A DNA stretch of 64,000 bases, taken from assembly GCA_023228825.1 (NCBI GenBank), contig JALOAL010000002.1, positions 1 through 64,000 on the forward strand, in the 5' to 3' direction. The number at the start of each line of letters is the position of its first letter. Position 1 is the first letter of the stretch. The position numbers were made by a program, and so were the translations under genes. The notes under the pieces were generated by a model. That model made no database searches. It worked only from the letters and a program-made list of their open reading frames with translations, and had not been told where the DNA came from. Origin of the DNA: Dehalococcoidia bacterium (GTDB lineage: Bacteria; Chloroflexota; Dehalococcoidia; UBA2979). Of this stretch, positions 1-8,955 are shown one piece after another.

Positions 1-41
1 ATGAGCCTGACCCGGTTTCCCGGACAGTTCGCTTCTAGAGA

Positions 42-917
42 TCATGCCGCATCGGTCGTCTGGATGGGCCTCCTCTCGTAGTCCACGGGGCTGAGGTCGC
101 CGACGGACGTGTGTCGCCGCCGGGGGTTATACCAGCCTTCGATCCACTCGAAGATCGCCCGCGCCAGCTCGGCGCGCGTGCCCCAGTTCCGGCTGTCGAG
201 CAGCTCCAGCTGGAGCGTCCCGAAGAAGGATTCGATCATTGCGTTGTCGAGCGCCGAGGCGACCCGGCCCATCGAGCCGAGCAGCCCGGCCGCACGGAGC
301 CGCTCACCGAAGGCCCAGGCGGTGTATTGCGAGCCGCGGTCCGAGTGGACCACGGTCTGGCCGGGCGGTGGACGCCTGCGCCAGCGCGCCATCTCCAGCG
401 CGTCGACCACGAGCTCGGAGCGCAGATGGTCGGCGATCGACCAGCCGACGATACGGCGCGAATAGACGTCCAGCACCGCCGCGCAGTAGACCTTGCCCTC
501 ACGGGTCGGGTGCTCGGTGATGTCGGTGAGCCAGAGCCGGTCAGGGGCGTCCGCGACGAAGCGCCGGCGCACCAGGTCGTCGTGCACCGGCGGCAGCGGC
601 CGCCGTCGCTTCCCACGTCGTCGGTAGAGCCCGCAGAGACTGTCCTTCCGCATCAGCCGCGCCACCCGTTTCCGTCCGCAGCGGACCCCACGCCCGAGCC
701 GGAGTTCGGCATGCACCCGGGGCGCGCCGTAGGTGCCACGCGACATCGCGTGGATCTCGACGATCTGAGCGCTGAGCTCGGCGTCGGCCAGCGCACGCGC
801 GGATGGGGCTCGGCCCCGCCACTCGTAGTAGCCCGAGGTCGAGACGCGGAGCACCCGGCAGGCCACCGCGACGGCGATGCCGTCTGCGGCCAGCTCACGG
901 ACCAGCCGGAACCTCAA
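42..917 (-). CDS. IS3-family transposase OrfB (DDE integrase domain)
   Basis: A 291-residue integrase-type transposase subunit. An HTH_21-like segment is followed by an rve core with the DDE triad visible as LTDITEH, HSDRGSQY and ESFFGTL. The C-terminal NPRRRHTSVGDLSPVDYE is typical of IS3 OrfB. The start is TTG at 917, overlapping the orfA stop by 4 bases (TTGA). In this family OrfA and OrfB are usually joined by a -1 frameshift to make the active enzyme, and the overlap geometry fits that. The frame is intact, so the element may still be mobile. Confidence 0.93.
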   Translation of the reverse strand: MRFRLVRELAADGIAVAVACRVLRVSTSGYYEWRGRAPSARALADAELSAQIVEIHAMSRGTYGAPRVHAELRLGRGVRCGRKRVARLMRKDSLCGLYRRRGKRRRPLPPVHDDLVRRRFVADAPDRLWLTDITEHPTREGKVYCAAVLDVYSRRIVGWSIADHLRSELVVDALEMARWRRRPPPGQTVVHSDRGSQYTAWAFGERLRAAGLLGSMGRVASALDNAMIESFFGTLQLELLDSRNWGTRAELARAIFEWIEGWYNPRRRHTSVGDLSPVDYERRPIQTTDAA

Positions 918-1198
918 TTTGGGAGGTGCTCGCGGGCGAAGTAGGCGGCCGCCCGCTTGAGGATCTCGTTCTCCATCGCGAGCGTGCGGTTGGCCCGGCG
1001 CAGCCGCACCAGCTCGGTCCGCTCCTCGTTGGTCAGCCCGTCGCGGACATCCTCGTCGATGTCGGCCTGCTTGAGCCAGTTATGCAGGGTCGCGTCGGAG
1101 ATCCCGAGCTCCTCGGCGATGTGCGCAATCGGCCGCTCACGCAGCCGCGCGAGCTCAACCGCCCGCCTCCGGAACTCGGGTGGGTACCTGGTAGCCAT
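914..1198 (-). CDS. IS3-family transposase OrfA (helix-turn-helix)
   Basis: A 94-residue DNA-binding subunit (HTH_Tnp_1 type), reading MATRYPPEFRRRAVELAR then LGISDATLHNWLKQ, with a C-terminal heptad-like coil (LVRLRRANRTLAMENEILKRA) that mediates multimerisation in the family. I chose the ATG at 1198. An in-frame ATG 33 bases further upstream adds residues not usual for the family. It overlaps orfB, consistent with frameshift fusion. Confidence 0.9.
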   Translation of the reverse strand: MATRYPPEFRRRAVELARLRERPIAHIAEELGISDATLHNWLKQADIDEDVRDGLTNEERTELVRLRRANRTLAMENEILKRAAAYFAREHLPN

Positions 1199-1265
1199 CT
1201 CGGACTCCTCCCTGGGCGACCAAATCGCCACAGTCTAGGTGTGCGGGAAACCGGGTCAGGCTCAT

Positions 1266-2240
1266 TCCGCGACGAAGTTCGAGACTTCCTAAAGACGTAC
1301 CTCCCCGAAGGCTGGAAGTCCGTGGGCTGGGAGGCCGACGACGAGGAACCGGACGTAGTGAAGCGCTTCCGTGAAGAGTTGATCCGGAAGCGCTGGCACG
1401 TCCTCGCGTGGCCCAGGCAGTACGGAGGTCTGGAGGCGGACTACCTTCAGCAGGTCGTCTACAACGAGGAAATGGCGATGGCTGGCGCGCCGGGCGGCAA
1501 TGTCTGGGCCGGCGTCTCACTGGTGGGGCCCGTGCTCATGATCCACGGCTCCGAGGAGCAGAAGGCGCGTTTCCTTCCGGGTATTTCGGATGCTACCGAC
1601 GTGTGGGCGCAGGGCTTTAGCGAACCCAACGCCGGCTCTGACCTCGCTTCACTCCAGACCCGCGCGACCCGCGAGGGCGACGAGTACGTGGTCAATGGTC
1701 AGAAGATCTGGACGTCCGGCGCCCAGTATGCGGACTGGTGCATCCTGCTCGCTCGTACTGATCCTGACGCCCCGAAGCATCGAGGTATTTCCTACTTCCT
1801 GGTCGACATGAAGTCGCCGGGTTTCGCCGTGCGGCCGTTGACGGACATGTCGGGCGGCCAGCCGTTCAACGAACTGTTCTTTGAGGACGTGCGCGTCCCC
1901 GCCTCGAACGTCGTCGGCGAACTGAACCGAGGCTGGTACATGGCCGCGACCACGTTGGACTTCGAGCGGTCGGGGATTGGCGCGGCCAGTTCAATTCAGC
2001 GGGAGCTCCTGACGCTGATCGGAGACGTGGCATCTTGGCCGGGGCACGGTTTGAGGGTGGCCAGCAAGCGGACCCAACTCGCCGAGATTGGCATTAGTGT
2101 CCAGGTGGCTCGGCTGCTGGCCTACCGGGTGGCGTCGATGCAGGCGCACGGCTTAGTGCCGAACTACGATTGCCGCGGGCACCAGCGAGATCCAGAGGAA
2201 CGTCATTGCCACCCGCGGGCTGGGACTGCCGCGGGGCTAG
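1266..2240 (+). pseudogene. acyl-CoA dehydrogenase remnant, 5' cut by IS3 and internally deleted
   Basis: The frame resumes right after the IS with FRDEVRDFLKTYLPEGW, close to the normal N-terminus, so only about ten codons plus the promoter lie beyond the IS. The N-terminal and middle domains are well conserved (WAQGFSEPNAGSDLASL; GQKIWTSGAQYADW). After LVPNYD (near 2169) the frame breaks. The normal C-terminus AGTSEIQRNVIATRGLGLPR then appears in another frame and ends at the TAG at 2238-2240. Roughly 60-80 residues of the helical C-terminal domain, including the catalytic-base region of many homologues, are missing. The gene cannot make a working flavoenzyme of fatty-acid oxidation. The adjacent thiolase suggests it once belonged to a beta-oxidation cluster. 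Confidence 0.88.
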
Positions 2241-2316
2241 TCGGCTGGCTTTGGCCGAAGCGGTGTCGTCCTCGGACGCCGGGTTTGTCGGGATCGTTCC
2301 CGCGAAAGGGAAGAAC

Positions 2317-3498
2317 ATGTCCGAGTCGATAGTGGTGGTGGACGGAGTCAGGACGGCGATCGGCCGGTTTGGCGGCGGGTTCGTCAATACCCCGGCTGCG
2401 GAGCTGGGCGCGATCGTCATCCGCGAGGCGGTCCAGCGCGCGGGCATCGAGCCTAGCCATGTCGACCAGGTGGTGCTGGGCTGCGTGGGACAGGTGGCGG
2501 AAGACGCGTACATCTCGCGCCACGCCGCCGTGAAGGCCGGCATCCCGATCGAGGTGCCCGCGTACAACGTGAACCGCCTGTGCGGCTCCGGGCTGGAGGC
2601 GATCACCACGGGCGCGCGCTGGATCCAGACCGGCGAGGCCGACATCGTGGTGGCGGGCGGCGTTGAGAACATGAGCATGCTGCCCTACTACCAGCGCACC
2701 GCGCGCTACGGGCTGCGGATGGGCAACGCGGAACTGGAAGACGCGATCCCGATCCTGCTGTCGGACCCGTTCAACCGTTACCACATGGGCATCACGGCGG
2801 AGAATCTCGCCAAGGAGTACTCGCTGACCCGCGAAGAGCAGGACGTCTTCGCCGTCGAGAGTCACCGCCGCGCCATCGACGCCATCGAGTCGGGCCGCTT
2901 CGCCGACGAGATCGTGCCCGTGGAGGTGAAGGCCGGCCGCGAGACCAAGGTCATTGACCGTGACGAGCACCCCCGTGCGGACTCGTCCATCGAGCGGATG
3001 GGCGGGCTGAAGCCGGCCTTCCAGGAGGGCGGCAGCGTGACCGCCGGCAACGCTTCCGGCATCAACGACGGCGCCGCCGCCGTGGTGCTGATGTCTGAGC
3101 GCAAGGCGAACGAACTGGGCCTGAAGCCGCGCCTGCGGCTGGTGGACAGTGCGGTGGCCGGCGTGGAACCCTCGCTCATGGGTAGCGGGCCGATTCCGGC
3201 GACGAAGAAGGTGTTGGAGCGCAGCGGCGTCCACCGCGACGACCTGGACTCGATCGAACTGAACGAGGCCTTCGCGGCCGTGGCGCTGGCGTGCTCGCGC
3301 GCGCTGGAGATCGACCCCGCGCGCACGAACCCGAACGGCGGTGCGGTGGCGCTCGGCCACCCCGTGGGGGCGACCGGCACAATCCTCACCGTGAAGTTGA
3401 TGAATGAACTGGCGCGGACCGGTGGCAAGATGGGCCTGGTCTCCCTCTGCATCGGTGGCGGTCAGGGCATCTCGGCGATCTTCGAGAACGTCTCGTAG
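2317..3498 (+). CDS. acetyl-CoA acetyltransferase (thiolase)
   Basis: A 393-residue thiolase of normal family length. It condenses two acetyl-CoA or cleaves 3-ketoacyl-CoA in beta-oxidation or ketone and polyester precursor metabolism. The nucleophile is Cys89 in NRLCGSGLEA. The other active-site residues are His348 in VALGHPVGATG and Cys378 in SLCIGGGQG. I chose the ATG at 2317 (MSESIVVVDGVRTAIGRF) because a purine-rich AAAGGGAAG site precedes it; upstream in-frame codons belong to the broken dehydrogenase. It is the intact survivor of a dehydrogenase-thiolase pair. Which chain length it prefers cannot be told from sequence. Confidence 0.95.
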   Translation: MSESIVVVDGVRTAIGRFGGGFVNTPAAELGAIVIREAVQRAGIEPSHVDQVVLGCVGQVAEDAYISRHAAVKAGIPIEVPAYNVNRLCGSGLEAITTGARWIQTGEADIVVAGGVENMSMLPYYQRTARYGLRMGNAELEDAIPILLSDPFNRYHMGITAENLAKEYSLTREEQDVFAVESHRRAIDAIESGRFADEIVPVEVKAGRETKVIDRDEHPRADSSIERMGGLKPAFQEGGSVTAGNASGINDGAAAVVLMSERKANELGLKPRLRLVDSAVAGVEPSLMGSGPIPATKKVLERSGVHRDDLDSIELNEAFAAVALACSRALEIDPARTNPNGGAVALGHPVGATGTILTVKLMNELARTGGKMGLVSLCIGGGQGISAIFENVS

Positions 3499-4161
3499 GC
3501 TTCCACGCACTCTTGGTGAACTGGGAGGCCTCGATCAATTCGGGTCGGATGGCCATGGAGGGCTGTGCCCTCCGTTGGTGTGACGCTGAACGGCCGCAGG
3601 CGATTAACCCTCGACCGTTGGTCTCGCTTGACACCGGCCAAACAGCCGAAATGGATAGCCCAAGACTGAAGGGCGTGCCCCGGACAACACCCAGTGTTAT
3701 ATCCACTGAACATGCGCGCTCGGGCGATTCTGAATCTACGAGGAGCAATCTAGCGAGCCCTCGGTTGATCCTCGGCTTCCTAGCAAGCGGTCGCGAGTTC
3801 GAGCTTTGTCTTGTGCTTCAAAATCCCCACTACTCCTGGTGGGAGGGGGCGGTTCTAAGCTCCGGATTCTTTCAAGGAGTTACTGAGGGCATTCAATAAG
3901 CTTTGTCGATTGATTAAGACTGCCTGCGCATCCAGACGACAGCCAGCGCTCGTGCTGTTGATGCTCCCATGCGCGGTTCCCAAATGGTGACAATGCAGAA
4001 GTGTGTGTTGGATGCTAGGCCAATCATCAGGATCACTGGAGCCGAGGGACAACGCAAACCCTCTATCTGAGCGGGAGGAGGTCCTGCCACAGCTCGCGGA
4101 CGAACCTGTCGAGTCGATCGTGCCTCCGATTTCCCGCCACGACTCTCGAATTCCGGATGCC
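3499..4161. other. Gene-poor stretch, island edge with repeat copy A
   Basis: No convincing gene. The 128-codon plus-strand frame at 3513-3899 has no family resemblance and runs across the repeat at 3665-3821, so I treat it as chance. Base composition is visibly more AT-rich than the flanking core DNA, as expected for acquired sequence. A weak hairpin (CCCAC...GTGGG) lies near 3826-3845. The MFS gene frame is open upstream to 4003, so its true start could lie in this stretch. Confidence 0.6.
3665..3821 (+). repeat. Diverged direct repeat, copy A (tRNA-Gly-like tail)
   Basis: It aligns with 10317-10470 in the same orientation. The best part, 3720-3765 against 10373-10418, is 46 bases with only five differences, all transitions. 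Downstream, GGCTTCC then GCAAGCGGTCGCGAGTTCGA resembles the anticodon and T-arm half of tRNA-Gly, but the acceptor end is lost. It is probably one edge of a former integrative element. Confidence 0.65.
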
Positions 4162-5352
4162 ATGGCGGCATTGCGCTACCGGGACTTCAGGCTCCTCCTG
4201 CTCGGCGTCTTCCTGGCGATGAGCGGGTGGTGGATGATGATCATCGCGCAGGGCTGGTTGGTCCTCGAACTGACCGATAGCGCTTCGATGGTCGCGCTTG
4301 TCAGCGCCATGATGTCAGTGCCGTTTCTCTTCCTCGGCCCCTTCGCGGGTATCGCCGCGGATCGTCTCTATCGCAAGCATCTACTCGTCACGACACGTTT
4401 CATCGTCGCCGTGGTGATGTTCCTCGAGGGCTTCCTCATCCTGGCCGGATGGATCGAGGTGTGGCACATGCTGACCCTCGGATTCGTTGCCGGATGTGCC
4501 TTCGCGATGGATATCCCAGCACGGCAGTCGCTCATTCCAGACACCGTGCCGGACTCGACGGTTGCGAACGCAGTGGCGCTCAACGTCTCGGTCTTCTCCA
4601 TCACGACCATTGCAGGGCCGCTGGTCGGCGCGGGGCTACTTGCCGCCGTGGGAGCTATGGGTTGCTTCATGGCGAACGGAGTCGGTAACGTCGCACTTGC
4701 ACTGCTGATCGCTGCCATGCGTATCCCCCGCCGTGAACGTACCTCTGCCTTCGGGCTTAAGGACGAGTTCGTTGGCGGCCTTCAGCACGTGCGGCAGACG
4801 CCGCTCCTGATCCTCCTCCTTAGCGCTGCCCTCGTCGTGACGCTCGCGGGGCGGTCGTGGCAGCAGCTCGCTCCGGTGTTCGTCCGCGACGTGTTCGGCG
4901 CTGGTGAGGCCGCGCTCGGCTGGCTCTACACCGCGGCTGGAGTTGGTGCCGTGATGGGAGCTCTGATGCTGGTTGGACTGTCGCGGACACCCCGTCGCGC
5001 GCCCATCTATCTCGGCGCGCTACTTGCAGCGTTCGTCGCGGTCATCGGGTTCGCGTGGAGCCCCTCGCTGCTTGTGGCGAGTGCGTTCGTGCTCGTCGCC
5101 GGATTCGGTCTTCAGGTGTCCGAAGCTTCGGCGCAGACCGCCATCCTGGTCGAGACCCCTGAAGCCGTACGGGGCCGCGTCATGTCACTGTGGGGCCTGT
5201 TGTGGGGACTGCAGCCGTTGGGCACCCTGATGACAGGCGTCGTCGCTGACCTGGCGAACCCGCACATCGCGGTCGGGGGTGGCGCCGTGCTCGCACTCCT
5301 CGCGCTGGCGATGTTATTCAGCGCGCAACGGGATACCTTGTCTAGGTTCTAA
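4162..5352 (+). CDS. MFS transporter (EntS/MFS_3-type exporter)
   Basis: A 396-residue inner-membrane permease with about twelve hydrophobic segments, starting MAALRYRDFRLLLLGVFLAMSG. Loop 2-3 carries GIAADRLYRK, the MFS signature region, and a second half repeats the fold (LYTAAGVGAVMGALML). This subgroup usually exports small molecules such as siderophores or drugs; no substrate is readable here. The ATG at 4162 matches the usual N-terminus. An in-frame ATG at 4003 would add 53 polar residues without a signal. The gene sits alone in the accessory zone and may be cargo; a broken siderophore ABC system lies 2.5 kb downstream. Confidence 0.85.
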   Translation: MAALRYRDFRLLLLGVFLAMSGWWMMIIAQGWLVLELTDSASMVALVSAMMSVPFLFLGPFAGIAADRLYRKHLLVTTRFIVAVVMFLEGFLILAGWIEVWHMLTLGFVAGCAFAMDIPARQSLIPDTVPDSTVANAVALNVSVFSITTIAGPLVGAGLLAAVGAMGCFMANGVGNVALALLIAAMRIPRRERTSAFGLKDEFVGGLQHVRQTPLLILLLSAALVVTLAGRSWQQLAPVFVRDVFGAGEAALGWLYTAAGVGAVMGALMLVGLSRTPRRAPIYLGALLAAFVAVIGFAWSPSLLVASAFVLVAGFGLQVSEASAQTAILVETPEAVRGRVMSLWGLLWGLQPLGTLMTGVVADLANPHIAVGGGAVLALLALAMLFSAQRDTLSRF

Positions 5353-6218
5353 TCAACAACAGGAATTCTCGTAGTGGTTGGACGATGACCGAAAGCGAAG
5401 CTTCCGCAGTGACGTTCGAGGCGAGCCTCGTAGGCTTGGTTGACGGGTCGTCTCGCCACTCTCGCCTAGACTGTTGTCGAAGTTGACGTGCGATGCGCAG
5501 GTGGCTCCTCTATGGGCGATCCGCCGATCGCTGTCCTATGGCGATGTTGTTAACTGCTCTATAGGCGGATGCGGATGGTTCCTGGCGACGGCGCAGCCAC
5601 CGAGGAAACGGCTGCCGTCTAGCCGAGAGACCGGTTCACGGAGGAGCGGATCGGCTTACACTCATGAGGCAAGACGAAGCACCTGCCCAGGGAGAATGAC
5701 GGTACCCTGGCGCACTTGACGTCATTCAGCCTGACGATCTCTTCCCAATCAACCCCGAACCTTTGCCCGATGGCGATCAAGAAATCGCCGGCAACCACGG
5801 TCGCCGTCCGCGGAGCGGTCGCCTCGGGCTCCCGCACCGGCGGGCGGGGGCGTGGTCGGTGCTGGACCGCAACCAACGACAAACGCAGAGCCTTGAGCGA
5901 GTGCCCGGGGAAAGCCGTCGTGCCCGATCAGATCCCGGTGCTCCAGAGATGTGGCCACGAGGCCGGCCGTCCGTGCGCGTCGCAGCCTTCCCGCTGGAGA
6001 GCCAGTTCGACCGCGGACTACTCCGCGCCGACACGGGTCAGGCCAATCAGCGTGTGACCGCCCGGGAATCGAGTGGATCGAGCTCCCCACCGTCGTAAAC
6101 CGAGCGACAGGTGAGGTGGCGGCATTCGCGAATCACCTCACCTCTTCGCGCTGACCGTGTCGTTCCAGCCGTGTGGTGTGCTCGGCCTGCTCTGATCATG
6201 TACGCGCCGCGCGTCTAG
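5353..6218. other. Gene-poor stretch with a LysM remnant
   Basis: About 870 bases between the MFS gene and the IS481 copy. Apart from the LysM-like remnant on the minus strand (5619-6000) I see no gene. Overlapping frames in both directions lack family features. The sequence just left of the IS ends in CTAG, the duplicated target. Confidence 0.6.
5619..6000 (-). pseudogene. LysM-domain lipoprotein remnant
   Basis: A minus-strand frame at 5619-5882 reads VVAGDFLIAIGQRFGVDWEEIVRLND followed by FSLGRCFVLP, a recognisable LysM peptidoglycan-binding repeat (usual form: V..GD.L..IA.RFGV....I...N....P.L..GQ.L.IP). Just upstream the neighbouring frame gives AFVVGCGPAPTTPPPAG, which looks like a lipobox cysteine followed by a proline/threonine linker. 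Joining the two needs a frameshift. I infer a small secreted LysM lipoprotein broken by at least one indel; the N-terminal signal is not clean. Confidence 0.4.
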
Positions 6219-7159
6219 CTGTACTGAGCCATGAGGTTGGTGACGCGGCTGACGGGGGGAAGGCCGCCGAGTGCGGTGTGGCGTCGGTGGTGATTGTACT
6301 GATGGAGCCAACGGCGGAATACCTGAGTTCGGGACTGCTCTGATCTGTAGACCCGGACGTAGGCCCATTCCTCCAGCAGAGTGCGGTTGAAGCGTTCAAC
6401 TTTGCCATTGGTCTGGGGCCGGTAGGGCCGGGTGAACCGATGGTGGACGCCGGCCTCGGCGCAGAGACGGGCAAAGTCGGTGCTGCGGTAGGCCGATCCG
6501 TTGTCGGTGAGCACCGCCTGCACCGCGATGCCCCGCTCCGCGAACCAGGCCTGAGCGCGGCCCCAGAAGCCGACCGCCGTTGCCGCCCGCTCGTCCCCCA
6601 GCACCTCGCTGTAGGCGAGGCGAGAGTGGTCATCGACCGCCGAGTGGATGTAGGCGTAGCCCACCCGCTGCCGCCTCCCCGCCCGACCGCGCCCATGCAC
6701 CTTCCACCCACCCCCCGCCGGGATGCGCCCGAGCTTCTTGATGTCGACGTGCACGAGCTCACCCGGATGGGCGCGTTCATACCGACGGATCACGCGTCCG
6801 GTGGGGCGGTCGAGCCATGCGAGCCGGTGCAGGCCGAGTCGACGGAGCACGCGGTAGACCGTCGACGGCGCGAGGCCGAGCCGGTACGCGATGCGGACGG
6901 GGCCCAGCTTGAGCCGTCGGCGGAGACGTTCGATGCGGCGTTCCACAGCGTGCGGCGTCCGGCGCGGGCTGCGACGGGGGCGGGAGGAGCGGTCGTGGAG
7001 CCCCGATTCCCCTTCGGCCAACCAGCGCTGCCACCAGCGGCTCGCCGTCTGGCGGGCGACCCCCATCTCGCGGGCGACGTGGGCGATCGGTCGGCCGGTC
7101 GCAATGCGCTGCACGAGCAGCAGTCGTCCCGCGGCGGTGAGTTTCGCGTTAGCGTGCAA
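6215..7159 (-). CDS. IS481-family transposase
   Basis: A 314-residue DDE transposase. It has an N-terminal helix-turn-helix (RPIAHVAREMGVARQTASRWWQRW), an arginine-rich linker, then an rve core with VHVDIKKL, LTDNGSAYRS and NGKVERFNRTLLEEW. The start is TTG at 7159: a perfect AGGAGGT lies 5 bases upstream, and the N-terminus HANAKLTAAGRLLLVQRI is the family standard. The coding frame runs through the left terminal repeat, and its TAG stop lies in the flanking CTAG, outside the element itself. The frame is intact. Confidence 0.93.
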   Translation of the reverse strand: MHANAKLTAAGRLLLVQRIATGRPIAHVAREMGVARQTASRWWQRWLAEGESGLHDRSSRPRRSPRRTPHAVERRIERLRRRLKLGPVRIAYRLGLAPSTVYRVLRRLGLHRLAWLDRPTGRVIRRYERAHPGELVHVDIKKLGRIPAGGGWKVHGRGRAGRRQRVGYAYIHSAVDDHSRLAYSEVLGDERAATAVGFWGRAQAWFAERGIAVQAVLTDNGSAYRSTDFARLCAEAGVHHRFTRPYRPQTNGKVERFNRTLLEEWAYVRVYRSEQSRTQVFRRWLHQYNHHRRHTALGGLPPVSRVTNLMAQYS

Positions 7160-7259
7160 TGTGGACCTCCTGGAGTCGGGTGGCTGTAGTAACCACACCT
7201 TCCTCAGGAGGTCCCCTTCGGTCATCTACACGCGTCACCAACGTGGGTGGTCAGTACAC
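6219..7259 (-). mobile_element. IS481-family insertion sequence
   Basis: Imperfect terminal inverted repeats of about 28-30 bases: the left end from 6219 reads CTGTACTGA...GTTGGTGACGCG and the right end, reversed from 7259, reads GTGTACTGA...GTTGGTGACGCG. CTAG occurs immediately outside both ends (6215-6218 and 7260-7263) and is the likely target duplication. One transposase gene fills the element. Confidence 0.85.
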
Positions 7260-7354
7260 CTAGCGGGTTCACGCGCCAGGGAAATCGTCGCATGCGGGAG
7301 ATTGCTCCCGTCGCTCGCGGAAAGCCACAAGAGGCAACAAAGAACCCGCCTTGC

Positions 7355-7672
7355 GGCGGGCTCCGCGCGCTGGAGCGTGGGGAAGAACGGGTCTTCTCCA
7401 CCTCGCTCTACCTGCGAGTACACGGACGTTCTCCGGCTGAGCTTGACCGGGCGCAGGGCCGCGTCGAGGGCGCGCTCGGGGGCATGATGGCCGGGACGCG
7501 ACCCGCACTCTACGAAATGCTCCCCGGCCTGCTGTCATGCTTGCCCGCCGGGCGGGACTACCTCGGGCGGCGGCGCAACCTCGACACCTCGAGCCTCGCG
7601 ACCATGCTCCCGTTCACGTCGAGTCACCTCGGCGCCGGCAAGTCGTATGCCTGCAAGGTCGAAGCCCTGCGC
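7355..7672 (+). pseudogene. VirB4/TraC-like conjugation ATPase fragment
   Basis: In frame: RVFSTSLYLRVHGRSPAELD, then EGALGGMMAGTRPALYEMLPG, CLPAGRDYLGRRRNLDTSSL and MLPFTSSHL. This is the region just before Walker A in VirB4/TraC-type ATPases of type IV secretion. Homologues have about 35-40 residues between FTSS.L and the P-loop. Here FTSSHL is followed directly by GAGKSYACKVEALRAL, so an internal deletion has joined the two. The frame then runs on into a siderophore-permease C-terminus. It is a relic of a conjugative element, and no other transfer gene is in the window. Confidence 0.7.
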
Positions 7673-7822
7673 GCGCTCCTGCTGGGCGGAGTCCTCTTGC
7701 TCGGGGGCGATGTGATCGCCCACAACCTGCTGCCGGTCAGCGTGCCGGTCAGTGTGGTCATGGGCGCCGTGGGCGCTCCCTACTTCCTCTTCCTGTTCTG
7801 GCGCAGCGGAGTACGGATCTGA
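7673..7822 (+). pseudogene. FecCD-type siderophore ABC permease, C-terminal fragment
   Basis: About 49 residues, LLLGGVLLLGGDVIAHNLLP then VPVSVVMGAVGAPYFLFLFWR, match the last two membrane segments of FecCD permeases (typical ending: elPVGvvTaliGaPfFlyLl). It is fused in frame to the VirB4 fragment upstream. The TGATG overlap with the following ATPase gene is the usual permease-ATPase coupling, so these two fragments came in together from a real iron-siderophore operon whose 5' part was lost. Confidence 0.7.
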
Positions 7823-8484
7823 TGTCGCGACTACGGTCCGAAGCCATCCAGCTCAAATACGGCGGCTCGTCGGAGGTGATCGTCGATGACTTGAGCATCG
7901 AGATCCGCGACGGCCTGATCACGACGATCATCGACCCTAACGGCTGCGGTAAGTCGACATTGCTGCGCGCCCTCGGTCGCCTGATGGAGCCCGCACGCGG
8001 CACGGTCGTCCTGGATGGTGAGGCCATCCATCGCCAGCCGGCGAAGGACGTGGCGCGCCGCCTGGGGTTGCTGCACCAGCAGACGCAAGCCCCCGAGGGC
8101 ATCACGGTGGAGGACCTGGCGCGGCACGGTCGCTACCCGCACCAGGGCTTCCTGCAGCCGCCCACCCGCCGTGACCTCGATGCGGTCGAGCATGCCCTCG
8201 ATCTCGCCGGCGTCACCGCGCTGCGGAACCGACCCCTGGACAGCCTGTCGGGTGGGCAGCGGCAGCGCGCACGGATCGCCATGCTCAAGGGTTCGGCGCT
8301 CACCCCGTACCGTTTACGGCTCTCGGATGACCTGTACCAACAGCTGATCGCGGAGTACCAGCAAGAGGTCGTCAACCACTGCGGGACGTCGGCACCCTAC
8401 TTCCTGCCGTTCAACCGCATTCTGATCTGGGCACAATATCGATCACGACTCGCGGTTGACGGGGGAGGTCGAGACAGTGGGTGA
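7822..8484 (+). pseudogene. FecE/FepC-type ABC ATPase, truncated with foreign tail
   Basis: Residues 1 to about 154 are a siderophore-import ATPase. Walker A is DPNGCGKST (the usual first Gly is Asp), the Q-loop region is LGLLHQQ, and the signature is LSGGQRQRARIAM. Homology ends abruptly at base 8283, before Walker B, the D-loop and the switch histidine, so the protein cannot hydrolyse ATP normally. The remaining 67 residues (TPYRLRLSDDLYQQLIAEY and PYFLPFNRILIWAQ) are not ABC sequence and I do not recognise them. The frame stays open to 8484, giving a 220-residue chimera. It overlaps the permease remnant by TGATG. Confidence 0.75.
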
Positions 8485-8802
8485 ATCACGGCCGACCCCT
8501 CCGAGTCCTGAACTGCTGCGAGAGCACCTCTACGAGATCCAGGATCCGGAACTCGGGATGAGCATCCTGGAGCTTGTCTCATCTACCGCGTCGATATTGA
8601 CGAGGACGGCCATGTCGCCGTGGATCTGACGCTCACCTCGCCGGCGTGCCCCGTCGGCCCGATGATCAGGGCCCAGGTCGCGGCCGTCCTCGGGGCGGTC
8701 GAGGGAGTCGAAGACGTCGCCGTCGAACTGGTGTGGGACCCTCCCTGGGATCCCCGCACGATGGCGAGCGAGGACGTGCGCCTCTCCCTCGGCGTGTGGT
8801 GA
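8477..8802 (+). pseudogene. PaaD/MIP18 (DUF59) metal-sulfur assembly gene with a frameshift
   Basis: It begins at GTG 8477 behind GGGGAGG and reads RPTPPSPELLREHLYEIQDP then ELGMSILEL. After about 8574 the frame is lost. The continuation IYRVDIDEDGHVAVDLTLTS, PACPVGPMI, and VELVWDPPWDP with C-terminal LSLGVW is in another frame. Inserting one G would restore the family motif (D/E)LGLIY. Such small proteins (about 108 residues) help Fe-S cluster assembly or phenylacetate hydroxylation. The conserved Cys in SPACPVGP is intact. A sequencing error could also explain a single-base loss. Confidence 0.75.
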
Positions 8803-8955
8803 CGGCCACCACGATGGGTGGCGCACTCTTGCACGGATCAGCGCCTGCTCTGCGAGACCGATACGGTCGGGGGGGCGGTCGCCGGCACGATGGGGTGACC
8901 GGACGTCAGGCTCAGAGAGAGTCGGTCACGGGGGAATCAGATGTCGCGAGCCTAG

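Larger units (their letters stand above)
1..1265 (-). mobile_element. IS3-family insertion sequence, complete
   Basis: The element is bounded by perfect 22-bp inverted repeats at 1-22 and 1244-1265 (inner part TGAGCCTGACCCGG at the left). The window therefore starts exactly at one IS end. It carries an orfA/orfB pair on the minus strand, as IS3 elements do. The base after the right end resumes an acyl-CoA dehydrogenase reading frame, so the copy sits inside that gene near its 5' end. The target duplication cannot be checked because the left flank is outside the window. Confidence 0.93.

Noticed and set aside
3513..3899. 128-codon plus-strand frame after the thiolase
   Set aside because: No family features, no ribosome site, and it crosses the repeat copy A.
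7345..7365. Intrinsic terminator (CCCGCC-TTGC-GGCGGG)
   Set aside because: Short stem without a T-run, inside the open VirB4-like frame; too weak to call.
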